Below the pieces are notes generated by a model. It saw only the letters and a list, made by a program, of their open reading frames with translations, was not told where the DNA came from and searched no databases. Source: CAWGGS01 sp046704745 (GTDB lineage Bacteria; Desulfobacterota; Desulfobulbia; Desulfobulbales; Desulfocapsaceae). From it: DNA of 64,000 bases. Numbering within the stretch: the first letter of the stretch is position 1; every line of letters begins with the position of its first letter. Below are positions 8,140 to 16,600 of the stretch, one piece after another. The stretch spans positions 1 to 64,000 of the forward strand of contig JBJKRL010000087.1 in assembly GCA_046704745.1 (NCBI GenBank), read 5' to 3'. A program made the translations under genes and the position numbers.

Positions 8140-9921
8140 ATGCCTTGGAAACAAGTAGTCGATCCATTTGGAAACCTCGCAGTTTCCGCTCTTCTTGCCG
8201 CCATACCGGTTATTTTTCTTTTCTGGGCATTGGCATGGAAAAAAATGAAAGGACAGTGGGCTGCACTCGGCGCCGTTATTCTTGCAGTTCTGGTTGCCGT
8301 AATCGGATACGGTATGCCTGCGAAGTATGCACTTCTTGCTACAATCGACGGAGCGATTTTTGGGATATTCCCCGTCTGCTGGATCATCGTTACCGCTTTG
8401 TTCATCTACAACCTGTCGGTTAAGACCGGCCAATTCGAAATTATCAAGAATTCTCTGGCATCCATCACCGACGACCGAAGGATGCAGGCATTGCTGATCG
8501 CCTTCTCCTTCGGCGCCTTTCTTGAGGGCGCCGCCGGTTTCGGCACCCCCGTGGCTATAACCGCCGCAATGTTAACCGGACTAGGTTTTGACCCACTTTA
8601 TGCCGCCGGAGTCTGTCTGATTGCCAATACTGCACCCGTGGCATTCGGTGCCATTGGTATCCCGATTGTCGTTGCCGGCACTGTTTCGGGCATCCCTGAC
8701 ATCGCCATCAGCCAAATGGTTGGACGCACCCTGCCGTTTCTCAGTATTCTCATCCCCCTCTACCTTACCGTCTTGATGTCCGGATTAAAAAAAGGCTTGG
8801 AGGTTTGGCCGGCCTGCCTGATCTGCGGAGCGTCCTTTGCCGTCGTCCAGTTTTTGACCTCGAACTTTATGGGACCCTATCTTCCCGATATCCTTGCCTC
8901 AATCTCTTCCATAATCTCGGTTGTCCTGTTTTTGAAGATATGGCATCCAAAAGAGAGCTGGCACTTCCCTGGGGAGAAGGCGAGCTTGGGCAGGGAAGAA
9001 CTCAAATACAGCAGCGGCCAGATCTTCAGGGCCTGGGCTCCTTTCATCATACTCTCAATCTTTGTCGCCGCCTGGGGAGTTCCGGCAATCAAGGTGGCCC
9101 TCGACAAGTTGTTTCTATACAAATTCGAGATAACCGGCCTGCATAATATGGTTCTAAAGGGAACTACCCCCCTTCCTGCAGTATTTTCCCTCAATCTTTT
9201 AAGCGCTGCCGGAACCGCCATTTTCTTCGCCGGAATTTTCTCTGTTCCGCTTACCGGAACCTGCGTCGGCACGGCCTTTTCCGTAGCAGGAGATACCGTG
9301 AATAAATTGAAATGGCCGATTGTTACAATCGCCTTGATCCTCGGCTTTGCCTTTATCTTCAACTATTCCGGAATGGTGGTCACCTTGGGTGACGCCTTCG
9401 CGGCAACCGGAGCATTCTTTCCTTTCTTCGCCCCCTTCCTTGGCTGGCTGGGTGTCTTTATGACCGGCTCTGACACCTCGTCAAACGCCTTTTTCGCTAA
9501 ATTACATGTTGTTACCGCCCAGAAGATAGGCGTCGATCCAGTTGTCCTGGTCGCTGCCAATTCCTCCGGCGGTGTCTGCGGCAAGATGATCTCACCTCAA
9601 TCCATAGCTGTTGCCACATCGGCAACCGATCAGGTTGGAAAAGAAGGTGATATCTTTCGCTTCTCGCTCAAACACTCCATGATTCTGACCGCCGTCGTCG
9701 GTGTTATGGTTACCTTGCAAGCCTATGTGTTCAAATGGATGATTCCCGTCTATGAAAAGGCAGGCATCGCCGCCAAAGCCGTTGCCAAAATGGCCAATTC
9801 GGCTGGCATGCACTATCTCATCGGGGTCTTCGCCCTCTCCATGGCTATAACCATGATTTGCGTAGCCATGGGAAAAAAGATCCGGTTGAGGGAAGGTACG
9901 GATAAAATCCATTTCCACTGA
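8140..9921 (+). CDS. lldP: L-lactate permease
   Basis: A 593-residue polytopic inner-membrane protein. The ATG at 8140 is used because TTGAGG lies 10 bases upstream. Family hallmarks of LctP/LldP are present: the N-terminal WKQVVDPFGNLAVSAL, SFGAFLEGAAGFGTPVAI, LIANTAPVAFGAIG, the FMTGSDTSSNAFFAKL block and SSGGVCGKMISPQSIAVA. It takes up lactate (and often glycolate) with protons. It is controlled by the adjacent operators and ends at a strong hairpin, so it is transcribed separately from lutC, which has a matching control region. Confidence 0.95.
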   Translation: MPWKQVVDPFGNLAVSALLAAIPVIFLFWALAWKKMKGQWAALGAVILAVLVAVIGYGMPAKYALLATIDGAIFGIFPVCWIIVTALFIYNLSVKTGQFEIIKNSLASITDDRRMQALLIAFSFGAFLEGAAGFGTPVAITAAMLTGLGFDPLYAAGVCLIANTAPVAFGAIGIPIVVAGTVSGIPDIAISQMVGRTLPFLSILIPLYLTVLMSGLKKGLEVWPACLICGASFAVVQFLTSNFMGPYLPDILASISSIISVVLFLKIWHPKESWHFPGEKASLGREELKYSSGQIFRAWAPFIILSIFVAAWGVPAIKVALDKLFLYKFEITGLHNMVLKGTTPLPAVFSLNLLSAAGTAIFFAGIFSVPLTGTCVGTAFSVAGDTVNKLKWPIVTIALILGFAFIFNYSGMVVTLGDAFAATGAFFPFFAPFLGWLGVFMTGSDTSSNAFFAKLHVVTAQKIGVDPVVLVAANSSGGVCGKMISPQSIAVATSATDQVGKEGDIFRFSLKHSMILTAVVGVMVTLQAYVFKWMIPVYEKAGIAAKAVAKMANSAGMHYLIGVFALSMAITMICVAMGKKIRLREGTDKIHFH

Positions 9922-9936
9922 TTTTTTCCGTAATCG

Positions 9937-9974
9937 ACAGATGGAGACCGGATATCCGGTCTCCATCTGTTTTA
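9937..9974 (+). terminator. Terminator of lldP
   Basis: A perfect 34-bp palindrome (9937-9970, 17-bp arms beginning ACAGATGGAGACC) directly after lldP, followed by TTTTAT. The U run is short, but the stem is very stable. Confidence 0.7.
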
Positions 9975-10122
9975 TACGCCAGCCCTGCCTTACCACAAGT
10001 CTATAATTCAGCATCCCTGTCCGGCCGGCAGGTTTCTCTACCAAAACTCCGGCAGTAAAACCCATAACAGGGGACTATCAGCCGTGCTTTTATACCCCAC
10101 AAGGAATAGACAGAGACCCATT

Positions 10123-10137
10123 TTTGGTACTACCAAT
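10123..10137. promoter_or_regulatory. Operator 3, distal site of the lut operon
   Basis: TTTGGT-ACT-ACCAAT, embedded in a context (AGACAGAGACCCATTTTTGGTA, of which only the last part is operator) that matches the sequence around operator 1. Confidence 0.7.
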
Positions 10138-10239
10138 AATATTTTTTCCCGCATTCCCCGGCTCTTCCCCATCTAAAAATTTCAATATCATGCTGATTAG
10201 TTATACAATTTATTAAGGAATGCAGAGTAATGTTTTTTC

Positions 10240-10267
10240 TTGACAAGGATTCATTATCTGTTAAATA
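10240..10267 (+). promoter_or_regulatory. Putative promoter of the lut operon
   Basis: TTGACA at 10240-10245 is followed after 16 bp by TAAATA at 10262-10267. Operator 4 starts at 10267. The spacing and operator position parallel the lldP promoter. Confidence 0.5.
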
Positions 10268-10281
10268 TTGGTACTACCAAT
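10267..10281. promoter_or_regulatory. Operator 4, promoter-proximal site of the lut operon
   Basis: ATTGGT-ACT-ACCAAT, a perfect 6-bp palindrome. Its centre is 144 bp from that of operator 3, close to the 148 bp between operators 1 and 2. Confidence 0.75.
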
Positions 10282-10318
10282 TTACAATCACGTTTCCAGT
10301 CATACGCCGGAGGGTAAA

Positions 10319-10954
10319 ATGAGCATGACAAGAGATCAACAACACCTCTTTACGGAAAAAGCACAGGCTGTTTCCGCCCAAGTACATGTTGTGGCCGATA
10401 TACAAGCGGCCTTTGCCTATACAGTTGAACTCTGTGAACAAAGAAGACAAGAGAAGGCCGGCGCAGAAACGAACGGCGTTGCTACTCAATCCGGTTCAGC
10501 AACCGAGAATGACATACCCCGTCGAACCACCATAGCTGCCCCGGCCCTGACCAAAGAAGACTTTTCCCTGCTGCAAAGTCTCTGTGAAGGCCGAAAAATA
10601 CGAATAATCCGAGAAGGTCTCCGCAACAATTTACAGGGAATCGATGTGGGCTGCACCTATGCCGATTTCGGCATTGCTGACACAGGCACCCTGGTGATCA
10701 ATTCCACAGACGAAGACCTGAGACTGGCAACGATGATATCGGATATCCATCTGGCCATCCTACCTCTCTCCCATATCCGTCAGGATGTATCGGCCCTTGC
10801 CGAAGATCTGAAAACCGCAATGGAGAATCCGGCAAATTTCACTGCCTTCATCACCGGCCCGAGCCGTACCGCCGATATCGAACGGGTCCTTGCCATCGGA
10901 GTTCATGGGCCGCTTGAGTTGCACATTCTTCTCTTGGAGGGTGCACAATGTTAA
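10319..10954 (+). CDS. lutC: LUD-domain lactate utilisation protein LutC
   Basis: A 211-residue protein. The ATG at 10319 is preceded by GGAGGGT. The C-terminal two thirds is a LUD (DUF162) domain with CTYADFGIADTGTLVI, LAILPLSHIRQDVSAL and FITGPSRTADIERVLAIGVHG, all typical of LutC/YkgG. With LutA and LutB it forms the iron-sulfur lactate dehydrogenase that oxidises lactate to pyruvate without a flavin subunit of the LldD type. The end overlaps the next gene by seven bases, so the two subunits are probably made in a fixed ratio. Confidence 0.9.
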   Translation: MSMTRDQQHLFTEKAQAVSAQVHVVADIQAAFAYTVELCEQRRQEKAGAETNGVATQSGSATENDIPRRTTIAAPALTKEDFSLLQSLCEGRKIRIIREGLRNNLQGIDVGCTYADFGIADTGTLVINSTDEDLRLATMISDIHLAILPLSHIRQDVSALAEDLKTAMENPANFTAFITGPSRTADIERVLAIGVHGPLELHILLLEGAQC

Positions 10955-13092
10955 ATTCTGAGGACATGATGTCTTACCGAAAAAATATCCAAGAATCATT
11001 GGAAAATGTTTTCTTGAGAAAGGCCATGGACAATTTTGCCGTGGCCTATCGAAGCGGGAGGAAGAAGACCTTCTGTGATCTTGATTTTGCCGAACTGGCA
11101 GGGGAAATTGCCGCCCTCAAAGACAAGGCCGCAAACAGGCTTATATCTTTATATGAGGAGTTCAAAGCCCAGGCCGAGCGTAAAGGAATCAAGGTTCATC
11201 TGGCAAAAACAGCCGCAGAGGCAAACTCCATCATCGCGGAAATCGGCAAAGAAAACCAGGTGAAAAGGATCATAAAATCAAAATCCATGACCGCCGAAGA
11301 GACCCACCTGAACAAGCATCTGGAAGAAAACGGTTTTGAGGTTACCGAAACCGATCTGGGAGAGTGGATCATTCAGCTTCGGCATGAAGGACCATCGCAC
11401 ATGGTGATGCCGGCAATCCATCTGTCACGCAACCAGGTCGCCGACCTCTTCTCCGACATTACGGGGGAACAGCAGAACACAGAGATTGAGAGGCTGGTTA
11501 AAGTGGCACGGGCCGAACTCAGGCAGAAATTCATCGAGGCCGACATGGGAATCAGCGGCGCCAATTTCGCCATCGCCGAAAGCGCCACCATAGGCCTTGT
11601 CACCAATGAAGGCAATGCGCGCCTGGTAACGACGGTTCCTCCTGTTCATGTGGCACTGATCGGCCTGGAAAAACTGGTGCCGACTCTCACCGACGCCTTA
11701 AAGATCGTAAAGCTCCTGCCGCGCAATGCCACCGGTCAGGCCATCACCTCTTATGTTACCTGGATCACCGGAGCCACCCCCTGTCAGTCCACCTTAGGAA
11801 AGAAAAAGATCCTGCATATCGTATTCTTGGACAACGGCAGGCTGGCCATAGCCCAGGACCCCGATTTCTCCCAGGTCCTGAGGTGTGTACGCTGCGGGGC
11901 CTGCGCCAATGTCTGTCCGGTGTATCGAATGGTCGGCGGCCATACCCTGGGGCATATCTATATCGGCGCCATCGGGCTGATCCTGACCTATTTTTTCCAC
12001 GGCCGCAACAATGCCAAAACCCTAGTACAGAACTGCATCAACTGCGGGGCCTGCAAGTCGGTCTGCGCCGCCGGCATTGACCTGCCGCGTCTAATCAAGG
12101 CCATACATGCCCTTATCCAGGACAATGACGGTCATCCCGTCCAGGCGATTGTGCTCGGCAAGATGTTAAAAAATCGCAGTCTGTTCCACAAACTCCTGCG
12201 TACAGCGCGCATTGCCCAGAAGCCGGTCTCAGGAGGGAGCCCCTATCTGCGCCATTTGCCGATGGTGCTTTTCAAAGAACATAATTTCCGCCGTCTGCCG
12301 GCCATTGCCGACAAACCCTTTCGGGACAACTGGAAAAAGATCAGACCCGAAGTGAAGGACCCCGTCTGCCGTATCGCCCTGTTCTCCGGCTGCGTGCAGG
12401 ATTTTGTCTATCCGGAACAACTGCAGGCGGCCGTCAAACTCCTGGCAAAAAGATCCATTGCAGTTGAATTCCCCATGGACCAGGGGTGCTGCGGCTTGCC
12501 CGCCGAAATGATGGGAGAGACCGCCGCTGGAAGAGAGGTTGCCATGCAGAATGTTAAGGCCTTTGCCACCGGTATCGACTATGTCGTCTCCCTCTGCGCC
12601 TCCTGTGCCTCCCATCTTAAACACGGCTATCCACGCATCCTGGCGGATACCGAGATGGCGTCCCAGGCAGCTGTGATGGCGGAAAAGACCATGTCCTTCT
12701 CGCAATTTCTAAAAGATGTTGCCGGAGCAGGCCCCCAGGATTTTACCGGCCCCAAAACCCCGGCAACCTATCACGCCCCCTGTCATCTCTGCCGCGGCTT
12801 AGCTGTTAGGGAACAACCGCATGCCCTGATAAAGGATGCAGGCCTGGACTTTTCTCCTGCTGCCGAGGAGGAAACCTGTTGCGGTTTCGGAGGCACCTAT
12901 TCGGGAAAATTTCCGGCAGTCTCATCGGAAATACTGAATAAAAAGTTGGATGATGCGATTGCCACCGGAGCAAAGCTCCTGCTCACCGAATGTCCGGGCT
13001 GCGTTCTTCAGCTGCGCGGCGGAGCAGCGATGCAGGGCCGAGACCTGGTAGTTAAACACCTGGCTGAAGTGCTGGCCGACAGATTGAAATAA
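10948..13092 (+). CDS. Fused LutB-LutA lactate oxidation subunit (LUD, 4Fe-4S, CCG domains)
   Basis: A 714-residue protein joining two usual subunits. The N-terminal part (to about 300) is a LUD domain (IAESATIGLVTNEGNARL). It is followed by two 4Fe-4S motifs, CVRCGACANVCPVYR and CINCGACKSVCAAG, as in LutB. The C-terminal third has two CCG domains (LFSGCVQDFVYPEQL with QGCCGLPAEM; YHAPCHLCRG with ETCCGFGGTYS and CPGC), as in LutA or GlpC-type proteins. It is the electron-transferring, catalytic part of the lactate dehydrogenase complex with LutC. No electron acceptor gene lies nearby. The fusion itself is clear; the acceptor is unknown. Confidence 0.9.
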   Translation: MLNSEDMMSYRKNIQESLENVFLRKAMDNFAVAYRSGRKKTFCDLDFAELAGEIAALKDKAANRLISLYEEFKAQAERKGIKVHLAKTAAEANSIIAEIGKENQVKRIIKSKSMTAEETHLNKHLEENGFEVTETDLGEWIIQLRHEGPSHMVMPAIHLSRNQVADLFSDITGEQQNTEIERLVKVARAELRQKFIEADMGISGANFAIAESATIGLVTNEGNARLVTTVPPVHVALIGLEKLVPTLTDALKIVKLLPRNATGQAITSYVTWITGATPCQSTLGKKKILHIVFLDNGRLAIAQDPDFSQVLRCVRCGACANVCPVYRMVGGHTLGHIYIGAIGLILTYFFHGRNNAKTLVQNCINCGACKSVCAAGIDLPRLIKAIHALIQDNDGHPVQAIVLGKMLKNRSLFHKLLRTARIAQKPVSGGSPYLRHLPMVLFKEHNFRRLPAIADKPFRDNWKKIRPEVKDPVCRIALFSGCVQDFVYPEQLQAAVKLLAKRSIAVEFPMDQGCCGLPAEMMGETAAGREVAMQNVKAFATGIDYVVSLCASCASHLKHGYPRILADTEMASQAAVMAEKTMSFSQFLKDVAGAGPQDFTGPKTPATYHAPCHLCRGLAVREQPHALIKDAGLDFSPAAEEETCCGFGGTYSGKFPAVSSEILNKKLDDAIATGAKLLLTECPGCVLQLRGGAAMQGRDLVVKHLAEVLADRLK

Positions 13093-13110
13093 CAATAGGA
13101 GGGTGTGGAG

Positions 13111-13986
13111 ATGTTTAAAATCTGGGAAAATCTTTCCTTCAAAGTAAAGACCTTTGCTTTAGTGCTGGTCTTACTATCCTTTGCCGCTATCACAGGGATC
13201 AGATATCAGCGTCTTGTCAACAAACTCAGTGCCATGAGTATCACACAGACCTCGGATGTCATGCTGACCGGGTATAAGAACGAGCTCAAAGACGTCGTCG
13301 ATATGATGGCCGTTACCTTGTCTTCGGCAGCTGAAGGTGTCCAGGATGAACAGCAGATTTACCACATCTTCAAACATCTGATCCAAACCGCACGCTTTTT
13401 CCCGGATCAATCAGGCTACATTTTTATTTATAAAAAAGGTGGAACGGTCTTTGTCCTGCCCCCGAAACCGGAGCTGGAAGGAAAAAACATCATAGGCTTA
13501 AAAGATGCCAACGGCAAAGCGCTTATCAAAGAACTCGATACCGTGGCCCAGACCGGAGGCGGATTTGTCAGCTATCTCTGGGACAAACCCAATCAGGGGG
13601 TACAGCCCAAGCTCTCGTATGCACGCATGATGCCGGGAGGCCGCTTCTGGCTTGGTGCAGGGGTTTATATCGATGATATCCAGAGGAAAAAAGAGGAAAT
13701 CCTGACTTCCGAAAACAACGTAACCAACTCATTTCTCATGTCGCTCTATATAACTCTGGGTGCCGCATTTATCGTAGTGGCCCTTCCTCTGTCCTGGTTG
13801 TTGATCCGAAGCATCGTGAAACCTGTTCGCGAACTGACCACAGCGGCCGACCAGTTCAGCCGCGGCAGGATGGATATTCTCATCCCCTATACCGAGCGGC
13901 GTGACGAAATCGGTAAATTGGCCAATGCCCTGAATCGACTCGGGACAAGCATCAAACTGGCTGTGGAACGCTTGAAGAAAGGGTAA
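13111..13986 (+). CDS. Membrane sensor: extracytoplasmic Cache domain plus HAMP, no output domain
   Basis: A 291-residue protein, with the ATG at 13111 placed after AGGAGGG. A transmembrane helix (about 11-30) is followed by a periplasmic single-Cache (sCache_2-like) domain with FFPDQSGYIFIYKKGG, GGGFVSYLWDKP and GGRFWLGAGVYIDDI. A second helix (about 208-232) and a HAMP domain (SIVKPVRELTTAADQFSRG, DEIGKLANALNRLG) come next. The protein stops right after HAMP, so no methyl-accepting, kinase or cyclase domain is present. It is the last gene of the lactate operon, so it may sense lactate or pyruvate and act by binding a partner. That role is inference. Confidence 0.8.
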   Translation: MFKIWENLSFKVKTFALVLVLLSFAAITGIRYQRLVNKLSAMSITQTSDVMLTGYKNELKDVVDMMAVTLSSAAEGVQDEQQIYHIFKHLIQTARFFPDQSGYIFIYKKGGTVFVLPPKPELEGKNIIGLKDANGKALIKELDTVAQTGGGFVSYLWDKPNQGVQPKLSYARMMPGGRFWLGAGVYIDDIQRKKEEILTSENNVTNSFLMSLYITLGAAFIVVALPLSWLLIRSIVKPVRELTTAADQFSRGRMDILIPYTERRDEIGKLANALNRLGTSIKLAVERLKKG

Positions 13987-14116
13987 ACAAAAGCCTCCGT
14001 AAGAATTTAGAATACGACCAGGAAGAAGAGACTGACAAGGGAGTACATCGTGCAGGCTCCAGGCCAATCACTACAGCTGGGGCTTGACAAAACACAGGAG
14101 CATTACGATAATTAAG

Positions 14117-14236
14117 CTAGTTAGTTTCCATCCGAAAACGGCGCTTTTCACCTAACTCGTCGTAGCGCTCAAAATTTTATCCTCGGAGGTAAGTGAAGAC
14201 TCCGATATCCCTCGTTTCGGGATGGAAACTAGTTAA
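14117..14236. repeat. Palindromic intergenic repeat, family B, copy 1
   Basis: The ends are inverted repeats: TTAGTTTCCATCCGAAA on the left, TTTCGGGATGGAAACTAG on the right, with about 85 bp between. The interior GCGCTTTTCACCTAACTCGTCGT is matched by the copy at 20152-20304. It is MITE-like in size, and no coding sequence is inside. Confidence 0.65.
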
Positions 14237-14313
14237 AACACCTCGCTGTCGAGAAGTAAACTTATTACCAAGTCGACAAATTTAAACCATTTAATAATAA
14301 ACAGTTAAGGTTC

Positions 14314-14366
14314 ATTTATGGGTTGAGGAAGCAAGGCATTGCCTTGATTTTCCTCAACCCATAAAT
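14314..14366. terminator. Long inverted repeat upstream of the acetate-CoA ligase gene
   Basis: The arms ATTTATGGGTTGAGGAA and TTCCTCAACCCATAAAT are 17-bp perfect inverted repeats around an inner GCAAGGCATTGCCTTG palindrome. No T run follows, so it may be a factor-dependent terminator of the lactate operon or an operator for the gene starting at 14433. The rest of 13987-14432 holds only the family B repeat. Confidence 0.45.
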
Positions 14367-14432
14367 ATTATATAGGTACAATTTCATTCGTAATACATAC
14401 CATCCGTATATAGTCAAAAAGGACTCCATCGC

Positions 14433-16544
14433 ATGCTAGAACATCTTTTTTCCCCGGATACCGTTGCCGTGATCGGCGCCTCGAAGACACCGGGCAAGGT
14501 AGGTCATGATATACTCGTTAACCTGGTAAAAGGCGGATTCACAGGCAGGATAATTCCCGTCAACCCCTCGGGCGGAACCCTTCTTGATCTCCCTGTTTAC
14601 GCCAGGCTCTCGGACTACGACGGGGATGTCGACCAGGTTATCGTTACCGTCCCAAAAAGCGCAGTCATTGCGGCCGTAAAAGACGCAGTCGCAAAAAAAG
14701 CAAAAAACATCATTATGATAACGGCAGGTTTCAAAGAAACCGGAGCTGATGGTCAGACCCTGGAGGAGGAGGTGGTCGGTATCTGCAGACGCGGCGGCGC
14801 CCGCCTTTTGGGGCCGAACTGTCTGGGACTTCTCAATACGAAAAACCGTCTGAACAGCTCTTTTGCCGGCGACTTGCCGTTGCAGGGAAACATCGCAGTC
14901 ATCTCGCAATCGGGTGCTCTGTGCACCTCAATTCTCGACCTGGCAGCAGGCCGTCATCTCGGCCTATCAAAGCTTGTTAGTATCGGCAACAAGGCGGATA
15001 TCAATGAGAATGACCTCCTTTCCTACTTTGCCGACGACGATGAGTCCAAAGTCATCGTCGGATACCTGGAAAATATCGTTTCCGGCAACAGATTCATCAA
15101 GGTTGCCGATGCCACCTGCTCCAAAAAACCAGTCATCATTTTAAAGTCCGGAACCAGCCAGGCAGGCCAGAAGGCCGCAGCCAGCCATACCGGTGTTCTG
15201 GCCGGTGCCGACACCGCCTATGGTGCCGCCTTCAAACGTTCGGGGGTTATCAGGGCGGATACCTTTGAATCGCTGTTCGATTATGCAACCGCCCTGTCCA
15301 TGCAGCCTCTGCCCAAGGGCGACCGGGTGCTGATCATTACCAATGCCGGCGGTCCCGGAACGATGGCGGCCGATGCTGTGGAGCACGCAGGGATGACCGT
15401 TGCCGAACTCGATACCAACACCGCCGCTGCCTTGCGGGCCAAACTCCCTGAGGCGGCAAGCGTAGGCAATCCGGTGGATGTTTTAGGCGATGCCCCGCCG
15501 GAGAGATATGCCGAGGCCCTCAAGGCCGCCCAGGATGATGTCTCAGTTGATGCCATCATCGTCATCCTGACCCCCCAGGCCATGACCAAACCTGCCGAGG
15601 CGGCCCGGGCCATCGCCAAAGAAATCAACGGCAGCAAGCCGGTCCTCGCCTCTTTCATGGGAGGCAAAGAGGTGCTGCCCGGCAGGCAGGAGCTTGCATC
15701 TGCGGGCCTGCCGGATTACGAATCTCCGGAACGGGCTGTATCGTCATTGAAGGTGATGTACGAATACGCTACCTGGCTCAGACGGCCCCCCAGGATCGTC
15801 ACCCGCTTCCGGGTCAACCGCCGCCGGGCCGTCCGGATAATCACCCGCAGCCAGCGCAACAAGATCCTCCAGCTTAATGAAGTGAGAGCCAAAAAAGTCC
15901 TGGACGCTTACGGTTTCAACGTCCTGCCCGGTCATCTGGTGACCTCGGCCGACGAAGCGGTGGAACTGGCTCGGCGAATCGGTTTTCCGGTGGCCATGAA
16001 GATCGTCTCTGCCGATATCATCCATAAATCGGATATGGGCGGGGTTAAACTGAATATGGCCAGCGTTCAACAGGTCAGGGATGGCTATGACCTGATGATG
16101 ATGCGGATTACCCAGGCGGTCCCCAATGCCCGCATCGAAGGGATCTATGTGGAAAAGATGTCGGAACCAGGACTTGAGGTGATTCTCGGCATGAGCCGCG
16201 ACCCGCAGTTCGGCCCCATGCTGATGTTCGGTCTCGGCGGGATCTTTGTCGAGGTCATGAAGGACGTCACCTTCCACCTGGCGCCGATCACGCAGGAAGA
16301 GGCCGTGCAGATGCTCAAATCAACCCGCTCCTATGACATTCTCGAAGGCAAAAGGGGACGCAAAGGGGTCGATATTACAGCCATTGCCGGCGGTCTGCAG
16401 CGCATCAGCCAGTTGACAACCGACTTTCCCCAGATCAAAGAACTTGATATCAATCCCTTTATTGTCAATGAGATAGGCACAGAACCGGTCGTTGCAGACG
16501 CCCGGATCACCCTAGCCTCCTTGGACGAAAAGTTTGTTCTATAA
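14433..16544 (+). CDS. Acetate-CoA ligase (ADP-forming), fused alpha and beta subunits
   Basis: A 703-residue NDP-forming acyl-CoA synthetase. The CoA-binding domain opens the protein (SPDTVAVIGASKTPGKVG). The ligase domains carry the phosphohistidine loop in AAASHTGVLAGAD. A very Arg-rich linker (about 450-480) leads to an ATP-grasp beta domain (FPVAMKIVSADIIHKSDMGG, FGLGGIFVEVMKDV, ELDINPF). It would convert acetyl-CoA, ADP and phosphate to acetate, CoA and ATP, the substrate-level step for growth on lactate. The next gene starts 56 bases downstream. The substrate could also be another short acyl-CoA. Confidence 0.88.
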   Translation: MLEHLFSPDTVAVIGASKTPGKVGHDILVNLVKGGFTGRIIPVNPSGGTLLDLPVYARLSDYDGDVDQVIVTVPKSAVIAAVKDAVAKKAKNIIMITAGFKETGADGQTLEEEVVGICRRGGARLLGPNCLGLLNTKNRLNSSFAGDLPLQGNIAVISQSGALCTSILDLAAGRHLGLSKLVSIGNKADINENDLLSYFADDDESKVIVGYLENIVSGNRFIKVADATCSKKPVIILKSGTSQAGQKAAASHTGVLAGADTAYGAAFKRSGVIRADTFESLFDYATALSMQPLPKGDRVLIITNAGGPGTMAADAVEHAGMTVAELDTNTAAALRAKLPEAASVGNPVDVLGDAPPERYAEALKAAQDDVSVDAIIVILTPQAMTKPAEAARAIAKEINGSKPVLASFMGGKEVLPGRQELASAGLPDYESPERAVSSLKVMYEYATWLRRPPRIVTRFRVNRRRAVRIITRSQRNKILQLNEVRAKKVLDAYGFNVLPGHLVTSADEAVELARRIGFPVAMKIVSADIIHKSDMGGVKLNMASVQQVRDGYDLMMMRITQAVPNARIEGIYVEKMSEPGLEVILGMSRDPQFGPMLMFGLGGIFVEVMKDVTFHLAPITQEEAVQMLKSTRSYDILEGKRGRKGVDITAIAGGLQRISQLTTDFPQIKELDINPFIVNEIGTEPVVADARITLASLDEKFVL

Positions 16545-16600
16545 GAGGATTGGCTTTTGACTATAAGGTTTTGCAAAGAACATTAAAGAAGGAAAAAAAT

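Larger units (their letters stand above)
9975..10318. promoter_or_regulatory. Control region of the lutC operon
   Basis: About 340 bp between the lldP terminator and lutC. It contains operators 3 and 4, a TTGACA box at 10240 and a GGAGGGT ribosome site (10309-10315) before the ATG. The arrangement copies that upstream of lldP: a distal operator, TTCTTGACAAGG, then a proximal operator. Confidence 0.6.
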
